Origin: Pelobates cultripes
Taxonomy: Eukaryota; Chordata; Amphibia; Anura; Pelobatidae
Length of the DNA: 64,000 nucleotides
Reading direction: 5' to 3'
Assembly (NCBI GenBank): GCA_933207985.1
Contig: OW240921.1
Location: forward strand, 103,842,297-103,906,296
Shown: positions 42,335 to 53,954 of the stretch, piece by piece
Position numbering within the stretch: position 1 is the stretch's first letter
How the letters are laid out: every line of letters begins with the position of its first letter
Position numbers and translations under genes: made by a program
Notes under the pieces: model-generated
Seen by the model: the letters and a program-made list of their open reading frames with translations, nothing else
The model's database searches: none
Told to the model about the DNA's origin: nothing

Positions 42335-42850
42335 GTGGGTCGCAAGAGAATACTGATAACGAGCAGCAGCTGAAATAGCCTACCCTTCGGTGGGTCCCCG
42401 CTCAGTTCTCAAGCTGGTTTTTGCTCATCTTGTGCCATTTCAGAGAGAACATATCTGAAACATATCAGACTGGTCCCACCCATACGGGCAGTCCAGATCC
42501 GAAATGCCAGCAAGTTCCCTCTGCACGAGAGACACAGCAACCCCAGACGATCATTTCAGCCTTGTTAGGCATCACGGTGCCTAGAGAGATATCAGCTATG
42601 CCTCACTGATGATGCCTAACAAGGCTGAAATGATCATCTGGGGTTGCTGTATCTCTTGTGCAGAGAGAACTTGCTGGCATTTTGGATCTGGACTGCCCGT
42701 ATTGGTGGGACCAGTCTGATATGCTTCAGATATGTTCTCTCTGTAATGGTACAAGATGAGCTAAAACCAGCTTGAGTTCTGAGCTGGCACCCACCGAAGG
42801 GCAGGCTATTTCTTCTGCTGTCCATTCTCAGAATACTCTTGCGACCCATT
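42335..42850. mobile_element. 0.5-kb foldback MITE
   Basis: Near-complete palindrome. Left arm 42335-42590 and right arm 42605-42850 pair throughout: GGGTCGCAAGAG with CTCTTGCGACCC, AGAGAGAACATATCTGAA with TTCAGATATGTTCTCTCT, and GGGCAGTCCAGATC with GATCTGGACTGCCC. The loop near 42590-42605 is about 15 bp. Arm identity is about 90% by eye. No coding capacity, and frames across it are incidental. Confidence 0.9.
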
Positions 42851-45800
42851 TTTTGCTCTCCATTATGTTTGATTATACCTGTACTTAACAAATGGTATTT
42901 TTGAGATTTGAAAAATTTATTTAGAAATTCATATCATTTATCCTGCCACTAGGTCCCTCCATGTTTATTTATGTCAATCGTTGTTATAAGCTCTGTCCCT
43001 TGCACCAGGCTATCAGTATGGAGAAGGCATATAGAAAAAAGGAGAACATAAATATTGTGTCTAATTCTCCTCTTTATTATCAATGATTACTCTGCCTTTA
43101 CCTTATCTGAACTGGATTTTTTATGTCACTTTTTAAATATTTAATATTAATATAATATAAGCTTCTCATAAAACAAAAAAGTTCAACACAAGTTATAGAT
43201 ACTTTTAATTTTTTTATTCAAAGGTGCACATTTCAGAGAAGTAACAGTTATCCTTTAAATCTGAAAGTTTTTCAGCTACCACATCTGTACATAATGAAAA
43301 ATATTTAAACCGCTAGTTTAGTTTTTTTTTTTCTTACTTAGCATTTCAAATTTACTATTAGTTTAAACCGCATTCAGCAGCCGTCGGCATAGTTTGCATA
43401 AAAACAGGCTCCTGCACTTTTGAAAAGCGGCAGCAATGAAAATCCGGGTTTTGGTCATCTTGCTTGACAACAGAAATGTTACAAGGAGCAACAAAACATA
43501 TTTCCTAATCACGATCACAGCATGAATCCCAGCTAAGGATGCGTGTTTTGCTATGCACAGACTAGGCCAGGCATGGTGGTGTTATATAACCCTGCTTGCT
43601 GATGATAACATAAACACATATGAAATATGGTAAATACAAATAAGCATCATCAAAACAAATATTAAATTATTGTGCAACATACTTAAATGGATTTATAATG
43701 AGGCACACGTTTGATAATAGAATGTATAATACAAAATAATGGAAAGTATATTAGCACACATACAAATAGTTATTTATTATGCACGTTAACACAAAAAGCT
43801 GCTTTAATTAAGATAATTTCAATGTACAGTAGAGTCCACAGCCATCAATTAGCTGTTCGTATTAGTTTTTTTTTTTTTTTTTTTTATTTAACAGGATAGT
43901 GGATTTTGTTTTAGTTACCAAAAGCTTATCTCTTTATAAAAAAAATGAACAAGACACCCAACAGAGAACTTAATGAACATCTAACATTTCTCATCTTACT
44001 CTTGGCACCATGATTAATTTTAAATGATGTAAGCGTTACGATTCCGCAAGTCTCTTTAAAATTGCAATAGATCTATGTTTTATTCCGCTTTGGTGTTGAT
44101 CAAAACATATACAAGTGACCTAATTCACTCTCTAAAGGCATACGCTTATAAAAAAAACCATTACATATCTATCACGTCAATCTCATGGATTACAGAGAAA
44201 TGAGGAAAGAGAGATAATTTGATATTTGTGACATTGGAGATGCTTTTCGCCACAGGAGCTCTATTATCTTTTGTGTGATAAACTTTTCAAGTCTGAATAT
44301 CTGAGTAGGAAAATAACCCTTGAATTCTACCAAGCTATAGATTATCTTACCAGGGTGGCTGCTTTGACCTAAATGTATCATCACCCAAGTCACCAAAATC
44401 TGCTGTTATTTCAATTTTGGAAATGTATGAAAGAACATTGCATTTATTGTGCTATATTTAAGAGTATGTTAAATTAACTATATAGTATACAGACATTGAA
44501 TTATATTTCTAAGTATGATAAGAAATTATACTAAAGTTTAAAATGTTTGAGTCTAGACCTATTTATCTGAACATATTTTTATTGTCACATCTATTTAGAT
44601 TTTCTGTCTTTAATTTTGGGAGGGCGATTAATTTGTGTGCTTGCAGGCCAAGGGAAGAGGAATGATAGGAGTATGTAGGAATGACTACAAATGTATGTTT
44701 CTCTGAGCAGCTGCCTATCTCAAAATAAGAAATGTCTGCTGCATCTTTTTCATTATTATATTAACTTTTAAATTAGATTCCAGCAAATTTCTATGGTGCC
44801 ATTGTTACTCCGAACTGATAGAAACTAGAATAACAATGCTTAATTTAACTTGGGGATTAGCAACACTACCCTCTCAATTAAATGTATGAAACGTTACACC
44901 TTGCAAGGTGGGTAGGGAAAAAAACTGTTAAATCAATTCTGAGATTTTCTCCTTCAGTTGAACTTGTTAATAACAAAATAAATTAAACATTGGACTAATC
45001 TCAACATTTACCTAAATTGTGTTCATACAACATAAGCCCATGCCACAATCTACACATCTGTATCAGTTTTGGAAAAGATGATTTGTGAACAATGTCTGAT
45101 ATTGGTCACTCTGACCTATGACTTTTATGTTGAACAAACCAGAACACAGCACAAATCTTTGCCATTGCATCAAGTTTCAAAAGTTTTCATCCAGAGGTTT
45201 GGATTTTGTAGGAATTTGAAAAGAGTGTTGGAATAATAATACAAATAATTACAATAACTCTCTAAACAAAAAGTAGGTTGTCTCTGTTTTGTTGCTTGAT
45301 GACCACTTAATTAGTGAAATGAAATACGTCCCGGGAAATGTATTTGTCACAATTGTTTTCTAAATAGAATGAAGGATTTTAATGTTAATTTTGCCCCTTG
45401 TGGTAAAGAATATAAATGCTCACATGCATGTATGAAAATGGTACAAGATGTTACATGTCAAAGACATGCGCATTTCTAATTTACTGTAATTTTCAAAAAT
45501 GGATGCAATTATACATCTCCACATTTAATATATAAATAGCTATTACATCTTTGGAGAAGAAAAAAAAATATTGGGTGTGATGTTTTTCTGTGAACTGCTT
45601 AGTCCAATCCTAGTTAGATACACAATGGAGTGATGAGTTATGCACAGTTGTCATCTTCACAGTCTCACACTATAATTACAAAACCATAACTGAAATTCTA
45701 AGGCTCAAGTTGAATTCTTTGACAGACTTGCTTGAAAGAATAAAATCGGGCTGTGGTATACAGAGGAGACACCTTATAAAATATTCTAAATATATCGGAA

Positions 45801-46114
45801 CAGTATATGTGAGTATGTGGATCAAATAAAGTTTTTGAGTGTTCCAAGGTAGTATGGAATACTAGAAAAGTTTATATTGAGGATTGAGGACCCTGTATTT
45901 CTGAGGGAAGATCAATTAATAATGACTGGATTAGATATAGTTTTCAAAAAGGTCTAGGGAACATAAGGGTTATCTTGTAAGTCATATTCAAAATGTTTTC
46001 TCTGATAGCTCATTTTGTAGATAATTGCAATTAAAAGACACATCAAAACATGGACAATCTACATATATTATTATTTATATACCATCAAGGTGAATCATAA
46101 AAAGGCTTGCTTAC
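42851..46114. other. 3.3 kb with no recognised gene or mobile element
   Basis: The largest apparently repeat-poor stretch of the window apart from a poly(T) tract at 43867-43891. Segments near 43340-43620 and 44550-44900 have less biased composition than their surroundings and are the most plausible places for conserved non-coding sequence, but nothing in the window can confirm this. Confidence 0.4.
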
Positions 46115-46570
46115 TTAAAGGACCACTATACTGCCAGGAAAACAAACTTGTTTTCCTGGCACTATAGTGCCCTGAGGGTGCCCCCACCCTCATGGCCCCC
46201 CTCCCGCCAGGCTGAAGGGGGAGGAAGGGGTTAAATCATTTACCTTTCTCCAGCACTGGGCTCCCTCGGTGATGGGGACTCTCCTCCTCCTCCTCCTTCG
46301 GTCGCCATTGGCTGAATGTGCATGTGCGGCAAGATCCGCTTGCACATTCAGTCAGTCCGTAGGAAAGCATTCTCAATGCTTTCCTATGGACGCTGGCATC
46401 TTTTCCCTGTGAAAATCAATGAGACAACCACTAGAGGCTGGATTAACCCATTTGTAAACATAGCAGTTTCTCTGTATGTTTACAGCAGGCAGGGTTAAAA
46501 CTAGATGGACCTGGCACCCAGACCACTTCATTAAGCTGAAGTGGTCTGGGTGCCTGTAGTGGTCCTTTAA
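46115..46570. mobile_element. TTAA-flanked multi-hairpin MITE (copy 2)
   Basis: TTAA at 46115-46118 and 46567-46570. Ends AGGACCACTATA and TAGTGGTCCT. Shares the full hairpin chain of copy 1 in the same orientation but has lost part of the central stem (the GAAACTGC half of the ATAGCAGTTTC hairpin is missing). Body 46119-46566. Confidence 0.93.
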
Positions 46571-47427
46571 TATAGAAAATAGTCTGATATCTCAAATTTT
46601 CAAATAAAGAAGAATACATTGGCAGCTTTCTGGATTGAGAAAACAGAAAATTAGCTGAAGCTTTCCCCAGATATAAAAGACAAAAGTTAAAATATTAGCA
46701 TCATACAGAGCAGTAACAATAGCAAGTGAAAAGACATAAACTGGCAAAAAAATAAAAAAATATTTGTTAATCAAAAGTTATATGGTGGAAACAGAGGGAA
46801 TTATCTCTTGATAACAGAGTACAGATTGCAAAATCCAATTTTCTTCCTGTATTCATTTACCTAACCTTTATATTCCCATTGCTACTACTTACTTAATATA
46901 AACTCTTCTTTCAGAAATTCAGAAGAAGATTATTAAACTTAGTGCACTGGAATATTCAACAATGGCCACAAAACCAATGGTGACCTAAATGTAGTGAATC
47001 CAGAAATCTGTATCATATATCTTATGCTTTCGTTTTGATGAAGGTTTATAAATCAAACAATATGGAATTGTTTTTTTTATAGCCTGAGTGTGTTTTTGAG
47101 AAATCCTTCCCTGTGGAAATATTGCAATACACGATATATTTAATGTTGCAACACCTATACAGCAAAGGTAATATGTTCCACACAAATAATGAAACCAGGT
47201 TGAATAAATATCTAGAAAACAGCTATATAAACAAAAACGCAGAGAACATCCCCAAATCTGAAGTAGTGCCCCCTGTCTAATTCTGATATAACGTTACAAC
47301 ATCTTATATACTTTTAAATACAAATGAGAATAGTCTGGAGTTCAAAAGAATATCTAGACTAAAGAGAGGGAATAAGACATATAAGGATAGGTAGCTCTAA
47401 AACTGGAATAAAAAGGATCACCAAACC
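46571..47427. other. Unassigned AT-rich stretch between two MITEs
   Basis: No gene or repeat family was recognised. Antisense frames of 60-66 codons are unsupported. Confidence 0.45.
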
Positions 47428-47909
47428 TTAAAGGACCACTATAGGCACCCAGCCCACTTCAGCTCAATGAAGTAGTCTGGGTGCCAGGTCCCTCTAGTTT
47501 TAACCCTGCAGCTGTAAACATAGCAGTTTCAGATAAATTCCTATGTTTACACTGAAGGTTAATAGTGGCTGTCTCACGGACAGCTGCTAGTGGGGCTTCT
47601 GAGATTCTCATTGTGAAAATCACAGTGAGAAGACACTGGACGTCCATAGGAATGCATTGAGTAATGCTTTCCTATGGGCTGTTTGAATGCGCGCCCGGCT
47701 CTTGCCGCGCATGCGCATTCGGCGATGAAGTTGTTAGGAGGAGGAGAGTTCCTCAGTGCCGAGAGAGCCCGGCGCTGGAGAAAGGTAAAACATAGCAGTT
47801 TTAACCCCTTCAGCCCAGCGGGAGGGGGGCCATGAAGGTGGAGGGAACATATGACCCTATAGTGCCCGGAAAACGAGTTTGTTTTCCTGGCACTATAGTG
47901 GTCCTTTAA
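47428..47909. mobile_element. TTAA-flanked multi-hairpin MITE (copy 3, inverted)
   Basis: TTAA at 47428-47431 and 47906-47909. The orientation is opposite to copies 1 and 2: the CACCCAG...CTGGGTG hairpin is at the left and the CCAGGAAAAC-type end at the right. A GC-rich segment with CGGCTCTTGCCGCGCATGCG lies in the middle. The 125- and 62-codon antisense frames are palindrome translations. Confidence 0.93.
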
Positions 47910-48565
47910 AGAAACATAGGCGGAAAAAACACTATTAACTATAGTGTACATATACAGGAGCTAGAAAACTCAGTAAATGATAAATAAGAATGCAAATACA
48001 TATAAAATAAAATAAAAGATACCCAATATTTGTTCAGCAAGTCCAATTGAACCTATGAAAGTCTGATGATATATAGCATAAATATCCCTAACCCTGCTTG
48101 CGAAAACAACACAGGGTGGTACCAATGACAAATAGTATACTTTTATATCAAATAAAAGATGTAATATTGTCCCACATAAAAATGTATAACATATAAAGTA
48201 TGAAAAGTGCGTATTTTAAAATAACAGCTTAAAAATATAAATCCGAACTATGTATTTATTAAAAATCCTTCAAATAACTGTAAATATAAAAATAGAAATA
48301 AAATTGAGGTAGAGGTAAGTAGCCAGTCTATAGGTAATGAATAAAGCAAAGTTACCTTAAGTCCAGATCCTGTTGGTTGAGGATTGTAGGAGTAGAGGTA
48401 TGATCTGTGTCCTAACCGCCAGTGAGGACAGTGTGTGTGTCACAGTGTGTTTACGTTGTGATTTGGTTATATGGTGAATTGGAATTTGGATTTTTGTATT
48501 ATTCCACAATCGGCAAAATTTCTGACAAACCAAGAATTGGCCAAAAACAAATCTCCAAGTGTAAC
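47910..48565. other. Unassigned AT-rich stretch
   Basis: No gene or known repeat was recognised before the palindromic insertion. Confidence 0.4.
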
Positions 48566-49878
48566 TAATAAAAAAGAAAGATAAAATAGAAAGGTGAACA
48601 GCGCTAAAAATCAGAAAATGTACATACGTTTTGTAGAAATACTGGCCAGCAGAGTAACTTAAAAAAAAGAGAAACAAAAATACAAATAATGGTACAGTAT
48701 GTATGAACGATATAATTCCACAAGAACAAAGGTGTTATATTCACACTCACACTTTGAGGAGCTATATCAGCTCGGTGTTAAGAGCCTGGACGGAATAATC
48801 CCGTCTATGGATTTCTTGAGGTTCAAGACCGTTGGTGAATTTATAGGTGTAAATATTCGTTACATGAAAAACAAGAGTAAAATACACCACATGGTATAGT
48901 ACGTAAATATAAAATATTGTGAAAAAAAAGTGGATGATCCTACTTACATATACTAGAGCAACGACCTGCTCTAGTTTGAAGAATTTCAGGTGGAATAATC
49001 CCCACCTTGGGATATAGTGGACCCAGGTATAGCAGCAAAGCAGTATTGGATAGGAAGGAGGACAAAAGGAATGACTGGATAGTTTAAAAAATATATATAC
49101 TTTAATACAATAAGTAAAAAGTGAATAATAAACTATAAAACCAGTCCTGTTTAAAAGTCCAAAATTCTTCCTCACTTAAGTGAGAAGAATTTTGGACTTT
49201 TAAACAGGACTGGTTTTATAGTTTATTATTCACTTTTTACTTATTGTATTAAAGTATATATATTTTTTAAACTATCCAGTCATTCCTTTTGTCCTCCTTC
49301 CTATCCAATACTGCTTTGCTGCTATACCTGGGTCCACTATATCCCAAGGTGGGGATTATTCCACCTGAAATTCTTCAAACTAGAGCAGGTCGTTGCTCTA
49401 GTATATGTAAGTAGGATCATCCACTTTTTTTTTCACAATATTTTATATTTACGTACTATACCATGTGGTGTATTTTACTCTTGTTTTTCATGTAACAATA
49501 TTTACACCTATAAATTCACCAACGGTCTTGAACCTCAAGAAATCCATAGACGGGGATTATTCCGTCCAGGCTCTTAACACCGAGCTGATATAGCTCCTCA
49601 AAGTGTGAGTGTGAATATAACACCTTTGTTCTTGTGGAATTATATCGTTCATACATACTGTACCATTATTTGTATTTTTGTTTCTCTCTCTTTTTAAGTT
49701 ACTCTGCTGGCCAGTATTTCTACAAAACGTATGTACATTTTCTGATTTTTAGCGCTGTTCACCTTTCTATTTTATCTGTCTATTTATCACAAGGTAGAGG
49801 AACACCTTGTTGGTGAACTGCTGCTCACCCCTGAGAAGAGAGCGCTTATTATTCTTTTGCATTTAATAAAAAAGAAAG
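48566..49878 (+). mobile_element. Head-to-head retroelement dimer (1.2-kb palindrome) with 15-bp TSD
   Basis: The arms 48581-49177 and 49178-49775 are reverse complements at about 98% or better, differing by a few single-base indels (e.g. near 48785 and 48863). The axis lies in CTCACTTAAGTGAG at 49177/49178 with no spacer. The right copy continues 88 bp further (to 49863). The whole is bounded by TAATAAAAAAGAAAG at 48566-48580 and 49864-49878, a perfect 15-bp duplication. A long duplication of this kind is typical of target-primed retrotransposition, not of a DNA transposon. No protein is encoded. The sense strand shares the hairpin module with 35735-35974. Confidence 0.88.
49348..49596 (+). 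ncRNA. Candidate structured module: two hairpin pairs (sense copy)
   Basis: Hairpin 1 49348-49365 (GGTGG-GGATTATT-CCACC), hairpin 2 49380-49401 (CTAGAGCA...TGCTCTAG), hairpin 3 49549-49566 (GACGG-GGATTATT-CCGTC), hairpin 4 49582-49596 (GAGCT-GATAT-AGCTC). Hairpins 1 and 3 share the GGATTATT loop. Each pair is followed by a GTAAGT or GTGAGT step. The left arm holds the complement at about 48760-49008. It may be RNA structure of the element transcript. Confidence 0.55.
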
Positions 49879-49990
49879 TTGCATTGACATTGAAACCACC
49901 ATTTATTTTATTTGACTGTTCATATTCTGAGGCAGTATGGTCTCCTTAAGTCTTCATAAAGTCATTTAGCTTATTGGGTTTTTCCAGAAA

Positions 49991-49991
49991 A

Positions 49992-50023
<32 letters not shown>
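49991..50023. repeat. (ATT)n microsatellite
   Basis: About ten ATT units. Confidence 0.95.
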
Positions 50024-50024
<1 letters not shown>

Positions 50025-50407
50025 GATCTCTTTAACTCTATAGGGCACTATCTCTGTTAAAAAAGTATAAAATGTATTGTATGTAATTCTTGGTATTCAT
50101 TCTGTAGACTAGGATCTCTAGTGCATTAGAAAAAAATAATATGAAAATAGTATTACAAAATTACACAATCTTTGGAATATTTTACTAAACCACCAATATA
50201 TATATAAAAAGCCTCTCTGCATCAGGGAAATTGCATCTTATGTTCTTTTTTGCTTTCTATTCAATTTAGTACAATATGCTTTTTTTCTGTCTATTCTTTG
50301 CAATTTATAGTGTGCACTTAGGATTGCTCTTTCAATTTTGCATCCGGTTTTAGTATTTACAAGGTGTCCATATGAAGTTCACTTGTTATTTTTACTATAC
50401 GTGATCT
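50024..50407. other. Unassigned AT-rich stretch
   Basis: No gene or repeat recognised between the microsatellite and the CR1 3' end. Confidence 0.4.
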
Positions 50408-51955
50408 AACATAGAAACCTAGAAACATAGAATGTGAGGGCAGATAAGAACCATTCGGCCCATCTAGTCTGCCCAATTTTCTTAATACTTTCATTAGTCC
50501 CTGGCTTTATCTTATGGTTAGGATAGACTTATGCCTATCCCACGCATGCTTAAACTCCTTCACTGTGTTAACCTCTACCACTTCAGCTGGAAGGCTATTC
50601 CATGCATCCACTACCCTCTCAGTAAAGTAATACTTCCTGATATTATTTTTAAACCTTTGTCCCTTTAATTTAAGACTATGTCCTCTTGTTGTGGTAGTTT
50701 TTCTTCTTTTAAATATAGTCTCCTCCTTTATTGTGTTGATACCCTTTATGTATTTAAATGTTTCTATCCCCCCTGTCTCGTCTTTGGTCCAACCTATACA
50801 TGTTAAGATCCTTTAACCTTTCCTGGTAAGTTTTATCCTGCAATCCATGAACCAGTTTAGTAGCCCTTCTCTGAACTCTCTCTAAGGTATCAATATCCTT
50901 CTGAAGATACGGTCTCCGGTACTGTGTACAATACTCCAAGTGAGGTCTCACCAGTGTTCTGTTCTACTGGTAATATCTCTCCCTATACAACCAAGCATTC
51001 TGCTAGCATTTCCTGGTTCTCTATTACATTGTCTGTCTACCTTTAAGTCATCAGAAATAATCACCCCTAAATCCCTTTCCTCAGATGTTGAGGTTAGGAC
51101 TCTATCAAATATTCTGTACTCTGCCCTTGGGTTTTTACATCCAAGATGCATTATCTTGCACGTATCCACATTAAATGTCAGTTACCATAATTCTGACCAT
51201 TTTTCTAGTTTACCTAAATAATTTGCCATTTGGCTTATCCCTCCTGGAACATCCCTCCTGGAACATATCTTAGTATCATCAGCAAAAAGACATACCTTAC
51301 CATCAAGACCTTCTGCAATATCACTAATAAAAATATTAAAGAGAATGGGTTCAAGTACAGATCCCTGAGGTACCCCACTGGTGACAAGTCCAAGCTTCGA
51401 ATATATTCCATTGAGTACAACCCTCTGTTGCCTGTCACTCAGCCACTGCCTTACCCATTCAATAGTATTGGAATCCAAATTTAAAGATTACAGTTTATTG
51501 ATAAGACTTCTATGTGAAACAGTGTCAAAAACCTTACTGAAATCTAGGTAAGCAATGTCTACTGCACCACCCTGATCTATATTTTTAGTTACCCAATCAA
51601 AAAAATCAATAAGATTAGTCTGGCATGATCTCCCTGAAGTAAACCCATGTTGTCTCTGATCTTGAAATCCATGTGTTTTTAGATGTTCATCAATCCTATC
51701 CTTTAACATGGTTTCCATCACTTTCCCCACTACTGAAGTAAGGCTTACTGGCCTATTGTTGCCCGACTCCTCCCTATTACCTTTCTTGTAAATGGGCACA
51801 ACATTCGCTAACTTCCAATCTTCTGGGACTACTCCTGTTAACAATGATTGGTTAAATAAATCTGTTAATGGTTTTGCTAGTACACCACTAAGCTCTCTTA
51901 ATAGCTTTGGGTGTATACCATCAGGTCCCATTGACTTATTTGTCTTTACTTTTTA
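50408..51955 (-). mobile_element. CR1 LINE, 5'-truncated, minus strand
   Basis: The plus-strand start CATAGAAACCTAGAAACATA is the complement of the CR1 3' terminus. Toward higher coordinates come 3' UTR and then RT. The 5' truncation at about 51955 lies at the beginning of the RT domain. Better preserved than the plus-strand copy at 27655, with longer open pieces. It also supplies the undisturbed CR1 sequence used to date the MITE at 3278. Confidence 0.93.
50754..51931 (-). pseudogene. CR1 reverse transcriptase remnant
   Basis: Four minus-strand pieces in order. 51488-51931 (147 codons) opens at MGPDGIHPKLLRELS and runs through the fingers and the palm block with the first catalytic aspartate (IAYLDFSKVFDTV). 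51182-51478 carries GVPQGSVLEPILFNIFI and the catalytic FADDTKI. 50948-51169 has MHLGCKNPRAEY and ERDLGVIISDDLKV. 50754-50951 has the thumb segment [16 protein letters not shown]. All main RT motifs are recognisable, but stops separate the pieces and the 5' half of the ORF (endonuclease) is absent. Confidence 0.9.
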
Positions 51956-51959
51956 GTAA

Positions 51960-53950
51960 ATCTAGTTATAATTGTATACTTAATTTACATCCAAAGAATC
52001 CATCCCTTTTCCCTATCATCCTCATGACATCATATGTATCTGTGTAACTTTTTAATTCATGTTTGGTGTACACAATGGCATCCTGATGAATGTCTTCTCT
52101 AGGTTGTAAACATTGATGTTTAGTTGCTATTTGATGATTTTTGAAGATTAACAAAAGCTTGGAGATTAAAAAAAGCTTCTCTGAGATTACTTTGAATGCA
52201 CTATCCTTGCTCTGATATGATATGTGTAAGTGCAGAAGGAATGCCTTTTCATTGCCTTTCCTTTCAAAGGGAAAATGTTTAATGTACCAAATCTATCTGG
52301 ATCTGGTTTAGTTCAATGAAGCCTACAATGAAGCACATGATTTCTTCTGCCCAATGAAAAAGGAAACCATAAAATATCCAATGAAATTAAGAAAGAAATC
52401 ACAGAAGTACAAAAAAACAACTGTCAAACAACTCATACTTGCCAATTACCATTTGGATGATCAACAATGTAATTTGTATAGATGATGAGAAAATAACATG
52501 TTTTGGCCTTTATCTGAAACATTATCTTTGCCAAAAAAAAATAAACTAGTAAATAATGAAGAATGTTGGTTGGAATACCCTCGTTTAAGGCTACTTTATA
52601 GCATCAGGATCAGGAAGATTTCACAATGTTCAGATAAAAAAGAATTATTTCCCAACATGACCTTATACTTTGTAAAAATGTGGGCCTCGCAGTAGGCCAA
52701 AATCCTAAACATGTACACAAAAGCAAAAAGAAAACACTTAGAGTTATGGAATGATAACAGCAAATTCCTGGTTTATCACAGTAAAGAAATTGACTTGTAA
52801 TAAAGTGAGCAGCTCATGTAAGACAGCTTAGAAATATAATTTGTTTGAAATATTCCTGTAAATATTTATAAATCAAATTACTTCTAAGATGGCGAATGTC
52901 ATAAATTAACATGTTTAACTGATTAACAGAAAAAAATCATTATTGCTAAATAAAGAACTATCAGTAAATAAAACTAAATATCTAACAATTTTCTTGTTAG
53001 TAAATGTTGGTTAAATATACCTGGTGAACTTCAAAGAAAATGCATGCCTTTGAGACAATTGCTTTTAAAGTTTTTTGTTTTTTTTAAATATTTATCTGCT
53101 TCTTCATGCCTGCATTTTCCGTGCCCATTCTTAGGGGGGACACTGAATTATCCACTGGCTGTCCTGCCTTCATCACACCCCACCAGACCACTAGGTATTC
53201 AAGCAGTCCACTGGACCCACATCTTCCTAGGAAAAAGTGAAGCTGTTGAACACATGATGAAAAAATAGGAATCAACACACATGAAGACCTCCAGTTGACT
53301 TTTGTAGGATGTCCTGCTTTTCTTTGAGTATAAATACATTTGTGGGTAAGTAGCAAAACTGCAATTCCCACCCCATAGGGATTTGTGAAGTCAAGGCAAA
53401 TTACTGCTTTTTATTAGGAGGTTTCCATTCAGTATCAAGTAATGTCCTGGCAGGTTTTGTCTTGTGCAAGATGCCATGCATCTATGGTGTTGAGGTGGAT
53501 GTTAATTAAATCTTACTTATACTATATTACCTACTATAGAAGGGTAGAGATGGTACTTTTGTCATGCTGTTATAAAATTGTGTGTAAAAGTATCTGTGTG
53601 TGTGTGTGCATGTAAAAATGTAAAAATGTTGGAGGGAATCACCCAGGTTTCGTCTTATGTGCTTATGTGAGGTGAGTCAGTTACTGCCCCCTCCTGTAAT
53701 GCGGGTTGGATGTGAATGTTGAACCTGATAACCAGGGTTGTGACTATAGAGCATGACACTTAAGAAAGGCAGCGACTTGTGATACCCCCCTTCCAGGCCT
53801 GGCACAGTCAGGGCACAAATTTCAATGAGGATGAGAAATAGAAACAATAGCGGGTTATTTATAAAAAAAATAAAATAAAAACACAATCATTCTCAGTTTA
53901 GAACCTGTTTTTTTTCCTTCTTGTGATTGGTCAGGTGCCATCGTAAATAA
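51960..53950. other. Gene-free stretch of about 2 kb
   Basis: No gene or repeat family was recognised. Frames of 62-95 codons lack motifs. The sequence is AT-rich with a weak (TG)n at about 53597-53608. Confidence 0.45.
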
Positions 53951-53954
53951 ATAA

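Noticed and set aside
49549..49566. NF-kappaB-like GGGGATTATTCC as a regulatory site
   Set aside because: The motif is the loop and inner stem of a repeated hairpin in a mobile element; RNA or DNA structure explains it better than a factor site.
48357..49816. Frames of 60-137 codons in the 1.2-kb palindrome
   Set aside because: The same AT-rich hairpin read in both directions; no conserved domain.
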